From the NCBI RefSeq assembly GCF_002160825.1, contig NZ_NFLI01000001.1:186001-250000 (forward strand): a stretch of DNA of 64,000 nucleotides, in the 5' to 3' direction. Numbering within the stretch: position 1 is the stretch's first letter; each line of letters opens with the position of its first letter. This stretch comes from Lachnoclostridium sp. An131 (GTDB lineage Bacteria > Bacillota > Clostridia > Lachnospirales > Lachnospiraceae). The notes below the pieces were generated by a model that was given only the letters and a program-made list of their open reading frames with translations, was not told the origin of the DNA and ran no database searches. The translations under genes and the position numbers were made by a program. Shown here one piece after another: positions 17,739 through 25,736 of this stretch.

Positions 17739-18827
17739 ATGCTTGCATATACCTATGTGTCAAAAGGAAAATTCAGCTTGCTGGAAAAGCCGAAACCAGA
17801 GCTTCTGGAGGAGAAGGATGCCATTGTAAAGGTAGAGCTGGCCAGTATCTGTACCAGCGATCTCCATATCAGGCACGGGGCGGTACCGAGAGCGGTGCCG
17901 GGAATCACTGTGGGCCATGAGATGGTAGGAATCGTAGAGGCAGTCGGAGCGGGAGTGATGAAGGTGAAGCCGGGAGACCGGGTAGCAGTCAATGTGGAGA
18001 CCTTTTGTGGAAAATGCTTTTTCTGCCAGAAAGGGTATGTAAATAACTGCACAGACCCAAATGGGGGTTGGGCACTGGGCTGCCGGATTGACGGGGGCCA
18101 GGCAGAATACGTTCGCGTGCCTTATGCAGACCAGGGGCTTACTGTGATTCCGGCAGGCGTTTCCTTCGACCAGGCACTTTTGGTGGGAGATGTACTTGCT
18201 ACGGGCTTCTGGGCGGTACGAATTTCTGAAATTCAGCCAGAGGATACCGTATTGATTTTGGGAGCAGGACCGACAGGGATCTGTACGCTGCTTTGCGCCA
18301 GGTTGAAGAATCCGAAACAGGTTCTGATCTGCGAGAAGGATGGAGACAGGCTTGCCTTCGTGCGGGAATATTATCCGGATGTTACAGTGGTTACACCCGA
18401 AGAGCTGCCGGAGACTGTACACAGATTATGCCCGCATGGCGGAGCCGATGTGGTTTTGGAAGCAGCGGGGGCGGAGGGAACCTTTGAGATGGCATGGAAA
18501 TATGCCAGACCAAATGCGGTTGTGACGATCATAGCGCTTTATGAGGAAGCCCAGGTCCTGCCTCTTCCGCAGATGTATGGAAAGAATCTTACGTTTAAAA
18601 CGGGAGGCGTAGACGGCTGTGACTGTGAGGAAATTCTGTCGTTGATTGCGGAAGGAAGGCTGGACACACAGCCGCTGATCACGCATACCTATCCATTGGC
18701 GCGGATAGAAGAAGCGTATGAGCTTTTTGAAAATAAAAGGGATCATGTGATGAAAATTGCGGTTAAATGCCAGCCGGAAAATGAAGTGCCGAAGGAAAAC
18801 GCAGGGTGCAGTACAGCAAATGCTTGA
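17739..18827 (+). CDS. Zinc-dependent medium-chain alcohol dehydrogenase
   Basis: This 362-residue MDR-family oxidoreductase has the catalytic zinc region CTSDLHIRHG and GHEMVGIVEAVGAGV, the structural zinc cluster CGKCFFCQKGYVNNC and the nucleotide-binding ILGAGPTGICTLL. Such enzymes oxidise alcohols or polyols with NAD(P). A substrate is not evident. The ATG at 17739 follows AAAGGAGGGG. A flavodoxin gene lies 109 bases downstream and may be co-transcribed. Confidence 0.9.
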   Translation: MLAYTYVSKGKFSLLEKPKPELLEEKDAIVKVELASICTSDLHIRHGAVPRAVPGITVGHEMVGIVEAVGAGVMKVKPGDRVAVNVETFCGKCFFCQKGYVNNCTDPNGGWALGCRIDGGQAEYVRVPYADQGLTVIPAGVSFDQALLVGDVLATGFWAVRISEIQPEDTVLILGAGPTGICTLLCARLKNPKQVLICEKDGDRLAFVREYYPDVTVVTPEELPETVHRLCPHGGADVVLEAAGAEGTFEMAWKYARPNAVVTIIALYEEAQVLPLPQMYGKNLTFKTGGVDGCDCEEILSLIAEGRLDTQPLITHTYPLARIEEAYELFENKRDHVMKIAVKCQPENEVPKENAGCSTANA

Positions 18828-18936
18828 GAAATGAATGAAAGAGTATTATGATGAAAATAAAAAGCCAAAAGCCTTCCGGAAAAGGAAAATGGTATAGACG
18901 GGCAGAATCCGGAAGAAAAGAGAAGGAAGAGAGAAT

Positions 18937-19422
18937 ATGAGAATCTGTGTAATTTATGAAAGCGTAACCGGAAACACAAGGATGCTGGCAGAGGTAATTC
19001 AGAAAAAATACGCGGATATGCTTACGGAGAATCCGCAGGAGGCTGACGTGATTTTTCTGGGCTCCTGGACGGATAAGGGGTCTTTTTCGGAAAAGATGAG
19101 GGAACAGGCGGAAAAAATCCGCGGGAAGAAAGTATTTATCTTTGGAACATGCGGTTTCGGCGGAAGCAGGGAATATTATGAAAGGCTCTTTGAGCGCGCT
19201 GCAGCTCTTCTGGACGGAAGCAACGAGATTATCGGACATTATTACTGCCAGGGAAAGATGCCCCTTTCTGTGAAGGAGCGGTATGTGTTCATGCTGCAGG
19301 AGCACCCGGAGGATAAGAGAATGCAGGCAAGCCTTGAAAATTTTGAGGAGGCGCTGACTCATCCGGATCAGAAGGATTTGGACAGACTGTCAGAGCTTCT
19401 TGACGAGTTGAAGCTGGCATAG
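18937..19422 (+). CDS. Flavodoxin-like protein
   Basis: The 161-residue protein has the FMN-phosphate loop at the N-terminus, YESVTGNTRMLAEVI (residues 7-21), and the aromatic/glycine segments FLGSWTDKG and FGTCGFGGSREYYERL expected around the isoalloxazine ring. It is probably a low-potential electron carrier or an NADPH-dependent FMN reductase relative. A GGAAGAGAG site precedes the ATG. Confidence 0.85.
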   Translation: MRICVIYESVTGNTRMLAEVIQKKYADMLTENPQEADVIFLGSWTDKGSFSEKMREQAEKIRGKKVFIFGTCGFGGSREYYERLFERAAALLDGSNEIIGHYYCQGKMPLSVKERYVFMLQEHPEDKRMQASLENFEEALTHPDQKDLDRLSELLDELKLA

Positions 19423-19493
19423 CCTGACGAGGGCCCGGCTGAATGAGCAAAGGAAATAGAAAAGGACAGGGCTGTGAGCTGCGAGGAAGCGAT

Positions 19494-20798
19494 ATGACAG
19501 AAAAGCGTACAGGGTACTCGGCCAACGAGGCATGGAAGGCTCTGCTTAAGAAATACCCGATAGTAGAAAAAATAGAAAAGGAAGGCGTCTGCCGGATTCA
19601 GGCCGACCAGATCCGGGAGTTTCGGGAGCCGCGCCTGATGGCAAAATGGGACAGCTCAGATTCCCTGCCGGACGTCCTGCGGAAGCATAAAATCAATATC
19701 CTGCCGGACTGCCGGACCTCCTACGTGCTGGGAGATTTCCTTCTGTATCAGAAGCTTCCCGAGCTTTCTGAGCATGTGACCCAGATGACGCATATCGAGA
19801 TGCCTGATTATGAGTCGATCGACGTCGACAATATCAATTCCGAGGCCAATGCCATTCACGGGCTGATGCTTTCCGGAATTCTCGATGATTTTCTGGGAGA
19901 GGGAAGGAATGACGCCACATTCAACGGCAGAATGGGAACCGGGGTATTTGATTTCCGGGTGGACACGGTCCGTGGCGTCCCGGCGGAGATCCACGTGAAA
20001 AATGCCCAGTGTGAAATCGACGGCGGCTTTGAAAATCCGGCTTCGGTCGTAATCATGGAAGCGAAAAACGTAGTGCATGAGGATTTCCATATCCGGCAGC
20101 TGTACTATCCTTACCGTCTGTGGCGGACGAAGGTGAAAAAACCCATCCGCCTGGTGTTCTGCGTCTATTCCAATATGATTTACCGGCTGTTTGAATACCG
20201 CTTTGCAGATCCGGAGAATTATTCTTCCATAGAACTGGTCCAGACGAAAAACTATTCCCTTCAGGATACTTCTATTTCCCTGGAAGAGCTGAAGGAGGTG
20301 CGCCAGCTTACGCCTGTGCGGACGGACGATGCGATGAAGGATACGGATATCCCATTTATCCAGGCAAATTCCATGGAACGGATTATCTCCCTTCTGGAAA
20401 ATATGTATGAGAATCCCATGACCAGCCAGCAGATTGCGGAGCTGATGGACTTTGATCCAAGACAGTCGGATTATTACTATAATGCAGGGAGATACCTGGG
20501 ACTCTTTGAAAAAAGAAAAGAGGAGGGCCAGATTCTCACGGCGCTGACGGCTCTGGGGCAGAAGGTGTTTAAGCTGAATTATAAGGAAAGACAGCTGAAA
20601 CTGGTGAGCCTGATTCTGGAGCACGAGATTTTCGCCGAATTTTTCGATCAGATGGCAGAGACAGGAGGCTTTCCGGACAAGGAAGGGATACAAAATGAGA
20701 TGCGCCGCCTGCATGTGTGCGGGGAAGGGCAGATTGTGCGCCGCGCCAGCTCTGTGCAGGGGTGGCTGAAGTGGATCTTCAGGCTCACGCAGCTGTAA
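19494..20798 (+). CDS. Orphan PD-(D/E)XK-like restriction endonuclease homologue
   Basis: This 434-residue protein is read from ATG 19494 behind GAGGAAG. A segment around residues 176-193 ends in VVIMEAKN, which matches the E-x-K of the PD-(D/E)XK nuclease core, preceded by strands FDFRVD and EIHVKNAQCEI. The C-terminal third holds two probable winged-helix units (SQQIAELMDFDPRQ and a LTALGQKVFKL region). The layout resembles uncharacterised type II restriction-like proteins. No methyltransferase is next to it, so a complete restriction-modification system is not present. Function is inferred. Confidence 0.55.
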   Translation: MTEKRTGYSANEAWKALLKKYPIVEKIEKEGVCRIQADQIREFREPRLMAKWDSSDSLPDVLRKHKINILPDCRTSYVLGDFLLYQKLPELSEHVTQMTHIEMPDYESIDVDNINSEANAIHGLMLSGILDDFLGEGRNDATFNGRMGTGVFDFRVDTVRGVPAEIHVKNAQCEIDGGFENPASVVIMEAKNVVHEDFHIRQLYYPYRLWRTKVKKPIRLVFCVYSNMIYRLFEYRFADPENYSSIELVQTKNYSLQDTSISLEELKEVRQLTPVRTDDAMKDTDIPFIQANSMERIISLLENMYENPMTSQQIAELMDFDPRQSDYYYNAGRYLGLFEKRKEEGQILTALTALGQKVFKLNYKERQLKLVSLILEHEIFAEFFDQMAETGGFPDKEGIQNEMRRLHVCGEGQIVRRASSVQGWLKWIFRLTQL

Positions 20799-20819
20799 GA
20801 GAGAAAAGGAGAAGCGCTT

Positions 20820-21362
20820 ATGACTGCTGTTTTTGCTGGACTTGTTTATATATCTTTGAATATTCCGGTTCATGGCGTTGATGTATTGCCTGATTTAGCG
20901 GGATACCTTTTGATAGCAGGAGGAGCTGTCAGGCTTTCGGATAAAAGCTCTAAATTCCGGACAGCTGTGTTTCCTGCCGCAGCGCTGGCAGTCTGCGGAG
21001 CTGTTTTGCAGCTTGGAAGGATGCCTGAAATTCTTTCGGATGGCCGTGGATTCGCCGTTTTTATCTGGGTGATGGGACTTGGAGATATCATTGTCCGGTA
21101 TCTGCTGACTGCAGGTGTCCGGGATATGGAAAGAAAGCAGAATATGCAGCTTGGAGCCGGGAGATTAATTCGTATTTGGAAATATCAGGCTGCAATGCTG
21201 GCAATTATGCTGCTGCTTATTTTACTTCCTCTTTCTTCAATGGAAATGCAGCGGCAGCTCAGGCTGCCATTGATTGTAAGCGGTATTGCTTCGCTGGTCT
21301 TTCTTGTGTGTTTTTATCAGACTGCGAAAAGAGCTAGGAATACCTGTAAAAATCTTATATAA
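20820..21362 (+). CDS. Integral membrane protein, unknown function
   Basis: The 180-residue protein has five hydrophobic stretches: around residues 1-16, 25-36, 48-65, 75-95 and two near the C-terminus at about 120-140 and 145-165. The loop between them is short and basic (VRDMERKQNMQLG). It starts at ATG 20820 after AAAGGAGAAGCGCTT. I recognise no family. It follows the nuclease-like gene closely and may share its transcript. Confidence 0.6.
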   Translation: MTAVFAGLVYISLNIPVHGVDVLPDLAGYLLIAGGAVRLSDKSSKFRTAVFPAAALAVCGAVLQLGRMPEILSDGRGFAVFIWVMGLGDIIVRYLLTAGVRDMERKQNMQLGAGRLIRIWKYQAAMLAIMLLLILLPLSSMEMQRQLRLPLIVSGIASLVFLVCFYQTAKRARNTCKNLI

Positions 21363-21408
21363 AAATCACAGTTTGACTATACTTTTTGTGCAAAATGAAC
21401 ATAATTTA

Positions 21409-21437
21409 TTGATTTTTTATAGGGAATGATTTATAGT
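21409..21437 (+). promoter_or_regulatory. Promoter of toxin cassette 1
   Basis: TTGATT (21409-21414) and TATAGT (21432-21437) are 17 bp apart. The same sequence is repeated at 21883-21911, before cassette 2. Transcription start would be about 130 nt before the toxin ATG, leaving a long leader as in known type I systems. A second possible -35, TTGATG, lies downstream near 21484. Confidence 0.65.
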
Positions 21438-21574
21438 GTACTCGGGAAATGTAAAATACTTTTAAAAATTGCAAAAGATCAGTTGATGAAAAAAATAGAA
21501 TGATTTAGTGTATTTAACCGGGAAGCCGGAGGACGTGCTGCACCCGTTCCGAGCCTGTGCGGAGGTGGTGCCTT

Positions 21575-21658
21575 ATGAGTACATATGAGGAATTCATGGT
21601 CATTTTGGCTGTGGCGTCGCTGATAGTGGCAGTTCTGAATTATACACATAAGAAATAG
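21575..21658 (+). CDS. Holin-like type I toxin peptide 1
   Basis: A 27-residue peptide: MSTYEEFMVI, a hydrophobic helix LAVASLIVAVL, then NYTHKK. It closely fits the TxpA/holin-like toxin family, whose members begin MSTYE and form one membrane helix with a basic tail. GGAGGTGGTG lies in front of the ATG. It is within a cassette with its own promoter, a terminator overlapping the stop codon and a convergent promoter for an antisense RNA. Confidence 0.8.
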   Translation: MSTYEEFMVILAVASLIVAVLNYTHKK

Positions 21659-21696
21659 CCGTCCTGCTCTCGTCAAAGTTTAGGAACGGCTATTTC
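21653..21696. terminator. Bidirectional terminator shared by toxin 1 mRNA and antisense RNA 1
   Basis: AAATAGCCGT (21653-21662) pairs with ACGGCTATTT (21686-21695). The stem has A/T runs on both sides, so it can serve either strand. It includes the toxin stop codon. Cassette 2 has a different stem sequence in the same place. Confidence 0.75.
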
Positions 21697-21795
21697 ATGT
21701 AGCTTAGTATTTGCTTTTCGCCGGAGCGGGTGAGATGCATTCACCTTCCGGCTTTCCTGTTAAGTACATTATATCATTTTTACGCAGATTTTCAA
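21653..21795 (-). ncRNA. Predicted antisense RNA 1 (antitoxin) with its promoter
   Basis: On the minus strand TTGAAA (plus 21790-21795) and TATAAT (plus 21768-21773) are 16 bp apart, a near-consensus promoter. Transcription from about 21761 to the shared terminator gives an RNA of roughly 110 nt. It is complementary to the 3' end of the toxin mRNA, the arrangement used by TxpA/RatA-type systems. It contains a GCCGGAAGG...CTCCGGC hairpin. Confidence 0.7.
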
Positions 21796-21882
21796 GGGTT
21801 TCCCAATAAAAAGCAGTGCTGTGCAGAAACGCTTAAAAATCACAGTTTAACCATACTTTTCCGATAAAATAACCATAATTTA

Positions 21883-21911
21883 TTGATTTTTTATAGGGAA
21901 TGATTTATAGT
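21883..21911 (+). promoter_or_regulatory. Promoter of toxin cassette 2
   Basis: TTGATT (21883-21888), 17-bp spacer and TATAGT (21906-21911), identical in layout to the cassette 1 promoter. Confidence 0.65.
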
Positions 21912-22051
21912 GTACTCGGGAAATGTAAAATATTTTAAAAAATTGTAAAATATCAGTTGATGAAAAATAGAATGATATAGTGTATTTAATCAGGGAGCCG
22001 ATGGGGCGACTACACCAGTAACCGGAATACAAAAGAAGGGAGCTGGTGCTG

Positions 22052-22138
22052 ATGATTACAGTTGCGGAGCTATTCCAATTTGTAACCATGCTTTGCGCAG
22101 TGATAACTCTTGTTATTTACATATCACGCAAAAAGTAG
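22052..22138 (+). CDS. Holin-like type I toxin peptide 2
   Basis: A 28-residue peptide: MITVAELFQF, the hydrophobic VTMLCAVITLVIYI, then SRKK. It keeps the architecture of toxin 1 but shares few residues with it. AAGGGAGCTGGTGCTG precedes the ATG. Its divergence inside conserved flanks suggests that the two cassettes have evolved not to cross-react. Confidence 0.75.
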   Translation: MITVAELFQFVTMLCAVITLVIYISRKK

Positions 22139-22172
22139 CGCCCTCGGTCTGGTAAACTAAGGCGCTACTTTT
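22131..22172. terminator. Bidirectional terminator of toxin cassette 2
   Basis: AAAAGTAGCGCC (22131-22142) and GGCGCTACTTTT (22161-22172) form a perfect 12-bp stem. It overlaps the toxin stop codon, as in cassette 1, but with a different sequence. Confidence 0.8.
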
Positions 22173-22260
22173 GTAAAACCATATTTACCGGCGGCTAGGT
22201 GTGTTCTAGTCATCGGCTCTCTTGTTAAGTACATTATATCATTTTTACGCAGATTTTCAA
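22131..22260 (-). ncRNA. Predicted antisense RNA 2 (antitoxin) with its promoter
   Basis: The minus-strand promoter TTGAAA (plus 22255-22260) and TATAAT (plus 22233-22238), 16-bp spacer, matches that of antisense RNA 1. The product would run about 95 nt from near 22226 to the shared terminator and pair with the 3' end of toxin 2 mRNA. Confidence 0.7.
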
Positions 22261-22404
22261 GGGTTTCCCAACAAAAAGCAGCTACAAACAGTAACAGTAG
22301 CAAAGAGACTTAAAGAAATTGCAGAAAACCCTTAAAAATCACAGTTTGGACATAAAGTTTTCAATAAATAAACATAATTTCTTCTTAAAATATTAAGAAA
22401 TTGC

Positions 22405-22440
22405 AGAAGACGGCGGGATGAAAGGGAGCCGCCGTCTTCT
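22405..22440 (+). other. Stable hairpin in the leader of the NEW3/ABC operon
   Basis: AGAAGACGGCGG (22405-22416) and CCGCCGTCTTCT (22429-22440) form a perfect 12-bp stem with a 12-base loop. It ends 23 bases before the start codon and is not followed by T residues, so it is unlikely to be a terminator. It may protect or regulate the mRNA. Confidence 0.6.
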
Positions 22441-22463
22441 GGCGAAACCAGAAAGGAGAAATT

Positions 22464-23630
22464 ATGAGAAACAAAATCAAGTATGTACTGGCGGCGTTTG
22501 CGCTGGTGGTGCTGGCAGCCGTCTCTCCTATGAAGGCGCAGGCGGCCGGAGGACTGGAGCTTTACACGGATTATCCGGGGATCTCGGTAAAGGCGGGCGA
22601 CAGCCAGAGTATTTCCATGTACGTATCCAATGACAGCGGAAGCGCGGTAGAAGCTTCTTTGAGTATTCTGTCTATGCCAGAGGGCTGGACCGGGTATTTC
22701 AGCGGAAATGGCAGCCAGATCAGCCGTGTCCATGTACAGAATGGAGAGGCAGCCTCCCTGACCTTTCAGCTGGAGATTCCTGACGACGCGGCAGAGGGCT
22801 CCTATACAGTCCAGCTGCAGACGGTATCCGACACCGGCCTGACCGATACAGTGGATCTGGTCTTTGATATTCAGGAGGTTCAGTACAGCCAGGGCAGCCT
22901 GGAGACAGAGTACGCGGAGCAGGAGGGGTCCTCCGGCACCAGCTTCAGCTTCAATACCACTCTGATCAATAACAGCGCGGCGGATCAGTCCTACAGCCTG
23001 GCGGCTGAAGCTCCGGACGGATGGCAGGTATCCTTCCAGCCAAGCGGCGAGTCTACAAATGTGGCCAGTATTGATGTGGCGTCTGCATCCAGCCAGGGAC
23101 TGACTGTGAGTGTGACTCCGCCTGACAACGTTGAGGCTGGAGAATATACCATTCCTATCAGCGCCATCTCAGCTAACGATTCTCTGAGTACAGAGCTGAA
23201 GGTAACTATTACGGGAACCTATTCCCTGGCACTGTCTACACCGAATCAGCTTCTGAGCTTTGACGCTCATATCAACAGAGAATCTGACGTGACACTGACT
23301 GTCACGAATAACAGCAACGTGGATCTTCAGAACATCACTTTAAGCTCCTCTGCGCCCAGCGGATGGACGGTGGAATTTGACACCTCTTCCATTGATACAC
23401 TGGAAGCAGGGGCCACCCAGGAGGTCACGGCTCATGTAACGCCGGGGGATTCTGCCATAGCAGGCGATTATGTATGTACCTTTACAGCAAGCTGTTCGGA
23501 GACCTCTGCGGATGCTGAATTCCGGGTATCTGTGAAGACACAGACCATATGGGGCGTAGTGGCGGTGCTCATTATTCTTGCGCTGATAGCCGGCGTCGCG
23601 GCGGTATTTAAAAAATACGGCAGACGGTAA
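22464..23630 (+). CDS. Secreted, membrane-anchored NEW3-domain protein
   Basis: The 388-residue protein has a signal peptide (cleavage near AQAAGG, about residue 28), then repeated immunoglobulin-like beta domains. Features typical of NEW3/NPCBM-associated domains recur: LYTDYPGISVKAGDSQS, SMPEGWTGYF and SSAPSGWTVEFD. A single C-terminal membrane helix (WGVVAVLIILALIAGVAAVF) and the tail KKYGRR anchor it outside the cell. It is the first gene of an operon with an ABC ATPase and permease, a recurring Firmicutes arrangement, and may act as their extracellular partner. The ligand is unknown. Confidence 0.8.
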   Translation: MRNKIKYVLAAFALVVLAAVSPMKAQAAGGLELYTDYPGISVKAGDSQSISMYVSNDSGSAVEASLSILSMPEGWTGYFSGNGSQISRVHVQNGEAASLTFQLEIPDDAAEGSYTVQLQTVSDTGLTDTVDLVFDIQEVQYSQGSLETEYAEQEGSSGTSFSFNTTLINNSAADQSYSLAAEAPDGWQVSFQPSGESTNVASIDVASASSQGLTVSVTPPDNVEAGEYTIPISAISANDSLSTELKVTITGTYSLALSTPNQLLSFDAHINRESDVTLTVTNNSNVDLQNITLSSSAPSGWTVEFDTSSIDTLEAGATQEVTAHVTPGDSAIAGDYVCTFTASCSETSADAEFRVSVKTQTIWGVVAVLIILALIAGVAAVFKKYGRR

Positions 23631-23645
23631 AGGCTGGTGGCGCGT

Positions 23646-24677
23646 ATGAGTGAATACATAATACGAACAGTTGGACTGACAAAGCGCTATGGGGAGAAAA
23701 CAGCGGTCAAGCAACTCAACCTGACGATCAAAAAGGGAGAGGTGTTTGGTCTTCTGGGCCCGAACGGAGCGGGAAAGACGACGACGACCCTGATGCTCCT
23801 GGGCCTGACAGAACCTACAGAGGGCTTTGCGTCGATAGAAGGAATGGACTGTACAAGGGATCCCATCGGCGTCAAGCGGATTGTCGGCTATCTGCCTGAC
23901 AATGTGGGCTTCTATGGAGACATGACCGGGCGGGAAAACCTGTATTTTACAGGACGGCTGAACGGACTGCCTGAGGACGTGATCCGGGAACGGACCGAAG
24001 GGCTTCTGGAGCGCGTAGGCATGACAGAAGCGGCGGATCAGAAGACAAAGACCTATTCCCGCGGTATGAAGCAGAGACTGGGCATCGCGGATGTCCTGCT
24101 CAAGGATCCGAAGATTATCATCATGGACGAGCCGACGCTGGGAATTGACCCCCAGGGCATGAGGGATCTGTTAAGCCTGATCCGGGAGCTGTCGGAGAAG
24201 GATGGACGTACTATCCTATTGTCCTCCCATCAGCTTTACCAGGTACAGCAGATCTGCGACCGGGTAGGCATTTTCGTGGAAGGAAGCCTGATTGCCTGCG
24301 GCACCATCGCGGAGCTTGGAAAGAAGATGGAGCGGGAAGGAAAATATACGCTTGAGCTGTCGGCGGAGCCTGACAATGAAGCGCTGACGCGGCTGCTGTC
24401 CGGCGTCGAGGGCGTGAATGGCGTAGAGCGGGAAGGAGAAAATATTCTTGTGCATTCCCGTACAGATTTAAGAAGAAGGGTGACCATGGAGCTTACGGCA
24501 AACGGCTATACGCTTCTTGGACTTCGCCAGAAAGGAGGAGATCTGGATGAAATCTATGGCCGGTATTTTGAAAAAGCCGAACGGGAACAGCGAAAAGCCG
24601 AAGCAAAAGGAAATCGCGCTCTGGAAAGACTTAAAAAAGGCCTTCGCTCTGGACAAAGAAAGTCTGGCGGGGCTTAA
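23646..24677 (+). CDS. ABC transporter ATP-binding protein
   Basis: The 343-residue ATPase shows Walker A GPNGAGKTTTT, signature YSRGMKQRLGIADVLL, Walker B IIIMDEPTLGID and the switch H in LSSHQLYQVQ. The C-terminal 100 residues form the extra domain common in ABC-2 exporters. ATG 23646 is preferred, although an in-frame GTG at 23637 also exists. The last 131 bases overlap the permease gene in another frame, an unusually long overlap. Confidence 0.93.
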   Translation: MSEYIIRTVGLTKRYGEKTAVKQLNLTIKKGEVFGLLGPNGAGKTTTTLMLLGLTEPTEGFASIEGMDCTRDPIGVKRIVGYLPDNVGFYGDMTGRENLYFTGRLNGLPEDVIRERTEGLLERVGMTEAADQKTKTYSRGMKQRLGIADVLLKDPKIIIMDEPTLGIDPQGMRDLLSLIRELSEKDGRTILLSSHQLYQVQQICDRVGIFVEGSLIACGTIAELGKKMEREGKYTLELSAEPDNEALTRLLSGVEGVNGVEREGENILVHSRTDLRRRVTMELTANGYTLLGLRQKGGDLDEIYGRYFEKAEREQRKAEAKGNRALERLKKGLRSGQRKSGGA

Positions 24678-25593
24678 GGCCCTCTATCAGAAGGAAATGA
24701 TGGACAATATCCGCAGCAGGCGCTTTATGCTGATTCTGGCTGTAATTATTATCACCAGCTATGCCAGCCTCTACGGGGCGCTGTCCGGCATCAGCTCGGA
24801 TAGTGACTATATTTTCCTGTCTCTCTACACCACAAGCGGCAATTCGATTCCGTCGTTTATGTCCTTTATTGCCCTGCTAGGACCGTTTGTGGGAATCATT
24901 CTCGGCTTTGACGGGATCAGCGGAGAAAAGTCGGAGCGTACCCTGTACCGCATTGCGGCGCAGCCTATTTACCGTGACTCTATCATTAATGGAAAGTTTT
25001 TGGCTGGTACAACGCTCATTTTCCTTATGGTCTTTACCATGGGAGTTTCTGTAGGCGCGGCAGGCCTGCTGGTAACAGGTGTTCCTCCAAGCCTGGAGGA
25101 GGTGGGAAGAGTATTCTTCTACCTGGTGTTTACCTCCGTCTATATCTGCGTCTGGCTGGGGCTTTCTTTGTGGTTTTCTGTCGTGTGCAAAAATGCGGCG
25201 GCTTCGGCTATGGCAAGCATTGGTGTGTGGCTGTTCTTTGCACTGTTTATGAGCCTGGTGGCAGGCATTATCGCGGATGCCTTTTATCCGATGAACAATG
25301 ATTGGCAGGCGCTGATGAATTCTATGGGAAATTATACCCTGGAGCTGAACCTGAACCGACTGTCGCCCTATTATCTCTACAGCGAAGCGGCGTCCACGAT
25401 CATGAATCCCAGCGTCCGCGCTGTAAACGTAGTCACGATGGAATCCCTTTCAGGGGCCATCAGCGGCTACCTGAGCCTTGGGCAGAGCCTTCTGCTTGTA
25501 TGGCCGCATCTGGCTGGGCTGATTGCCCTGATGCTTGCGACCTTTGCCGGCTCCTATATCTGTTTTATGCGTCAGGAGATTCGGGCGAAGTAG
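24547..25593 (+). CDS. ABC-2 family transporter permease
   Basis: The 348-residue protein has a cytosolic N-terminus of about 65 residues, then six hydrophobic segments from FMLILAVIIITSY onward. It includes the ABC-2-type GFDGISGEKSERTLYRIAAQP motif between helices 2 and 3. ATG 24547 follows AAAGGAGGAGATCTGG, while an upstream ATG at 24517 lacks such a site. With the ATPase it likely exports a lipid, peptide or cell-surface material. Substrate unknown. Confidence 0.85.
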   Translation: MKSMAGILKKPNGNSEKPKQKEIALWKDLKKAFALDKESLAGLKALYQKEMMDNIRSRRFMLILAVIIITSYASLYGALSGISSDSDYIFLSLYTTSGNSIPSFMSFIALLGPFVGIILGFDGISGEKSERTLYRIAAQPIYRDSIINGKFLAGTTLIFLMVFTMGVSVGAAGLLVTGVPPSLEEVGRVFFYLVFTSVYICVWLGLSLWFSVVCKNAAASAMASIGVWLFFALFMSLVAGIIADAFYPMNNDWQALMNSMGNYTLELNLNRLSPYYLYSEAASTIMNPSVRAVNVVTMESLSGAISGYLSLGQSLLLVWPHLAGLIALMLATFAGSYICFMRQEIRAK

Positions 25594-25673
25594 ATAGCTT
25601 ATGAGTGAGTGGTCTTTTAGGGGCCAGGGTGAGACGTAGAGCGTTTAAAACCCTGAAGAAATACAGAAAAACA

Positions 25674-25718
25674 GCAGGCGCCGCAGGATTCTCTGCCTGA
25701 GAATCCTGCGGCGCCTGC
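25674..25718. terminator. Strong bidirectional hairpin between convergent operons
   Basis: A perfect 20-bp stem (25674-25693 with 25699-25718, loop TGCCT) lies between the ABC permease and the response regulator, which converge. It probably ends transcription in both directions, although the T tract is short. Confidence 0.75.
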
Positions 25719-25736
25719 CCGTATGAATGCGTATGT

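Larger units (their letters stand above)
21361..22380. repeat. Tandem duplicated toxin cassette (two copies plus a partial third)
   Basis: Two roughly 475-bp units begin AAAAATCACAGTTT (21361 and 21837). They share the promoter block and the antisense promoter block nearly base for base. The toxin coding parts and terminator stems differ strongly. A third, short copy of the left end lies at about 22333-22380, just before the NEW3 gene. The region is much richer in A/T than its neighbours. Confidence 0.85.

Noticed and set aside
19656-20873. 405-codon open frame opposite the nuclease-like gene
   Set aside because: The plus-strand frame has a good ribosome binding site and folded-protein features; the reverse product does not.
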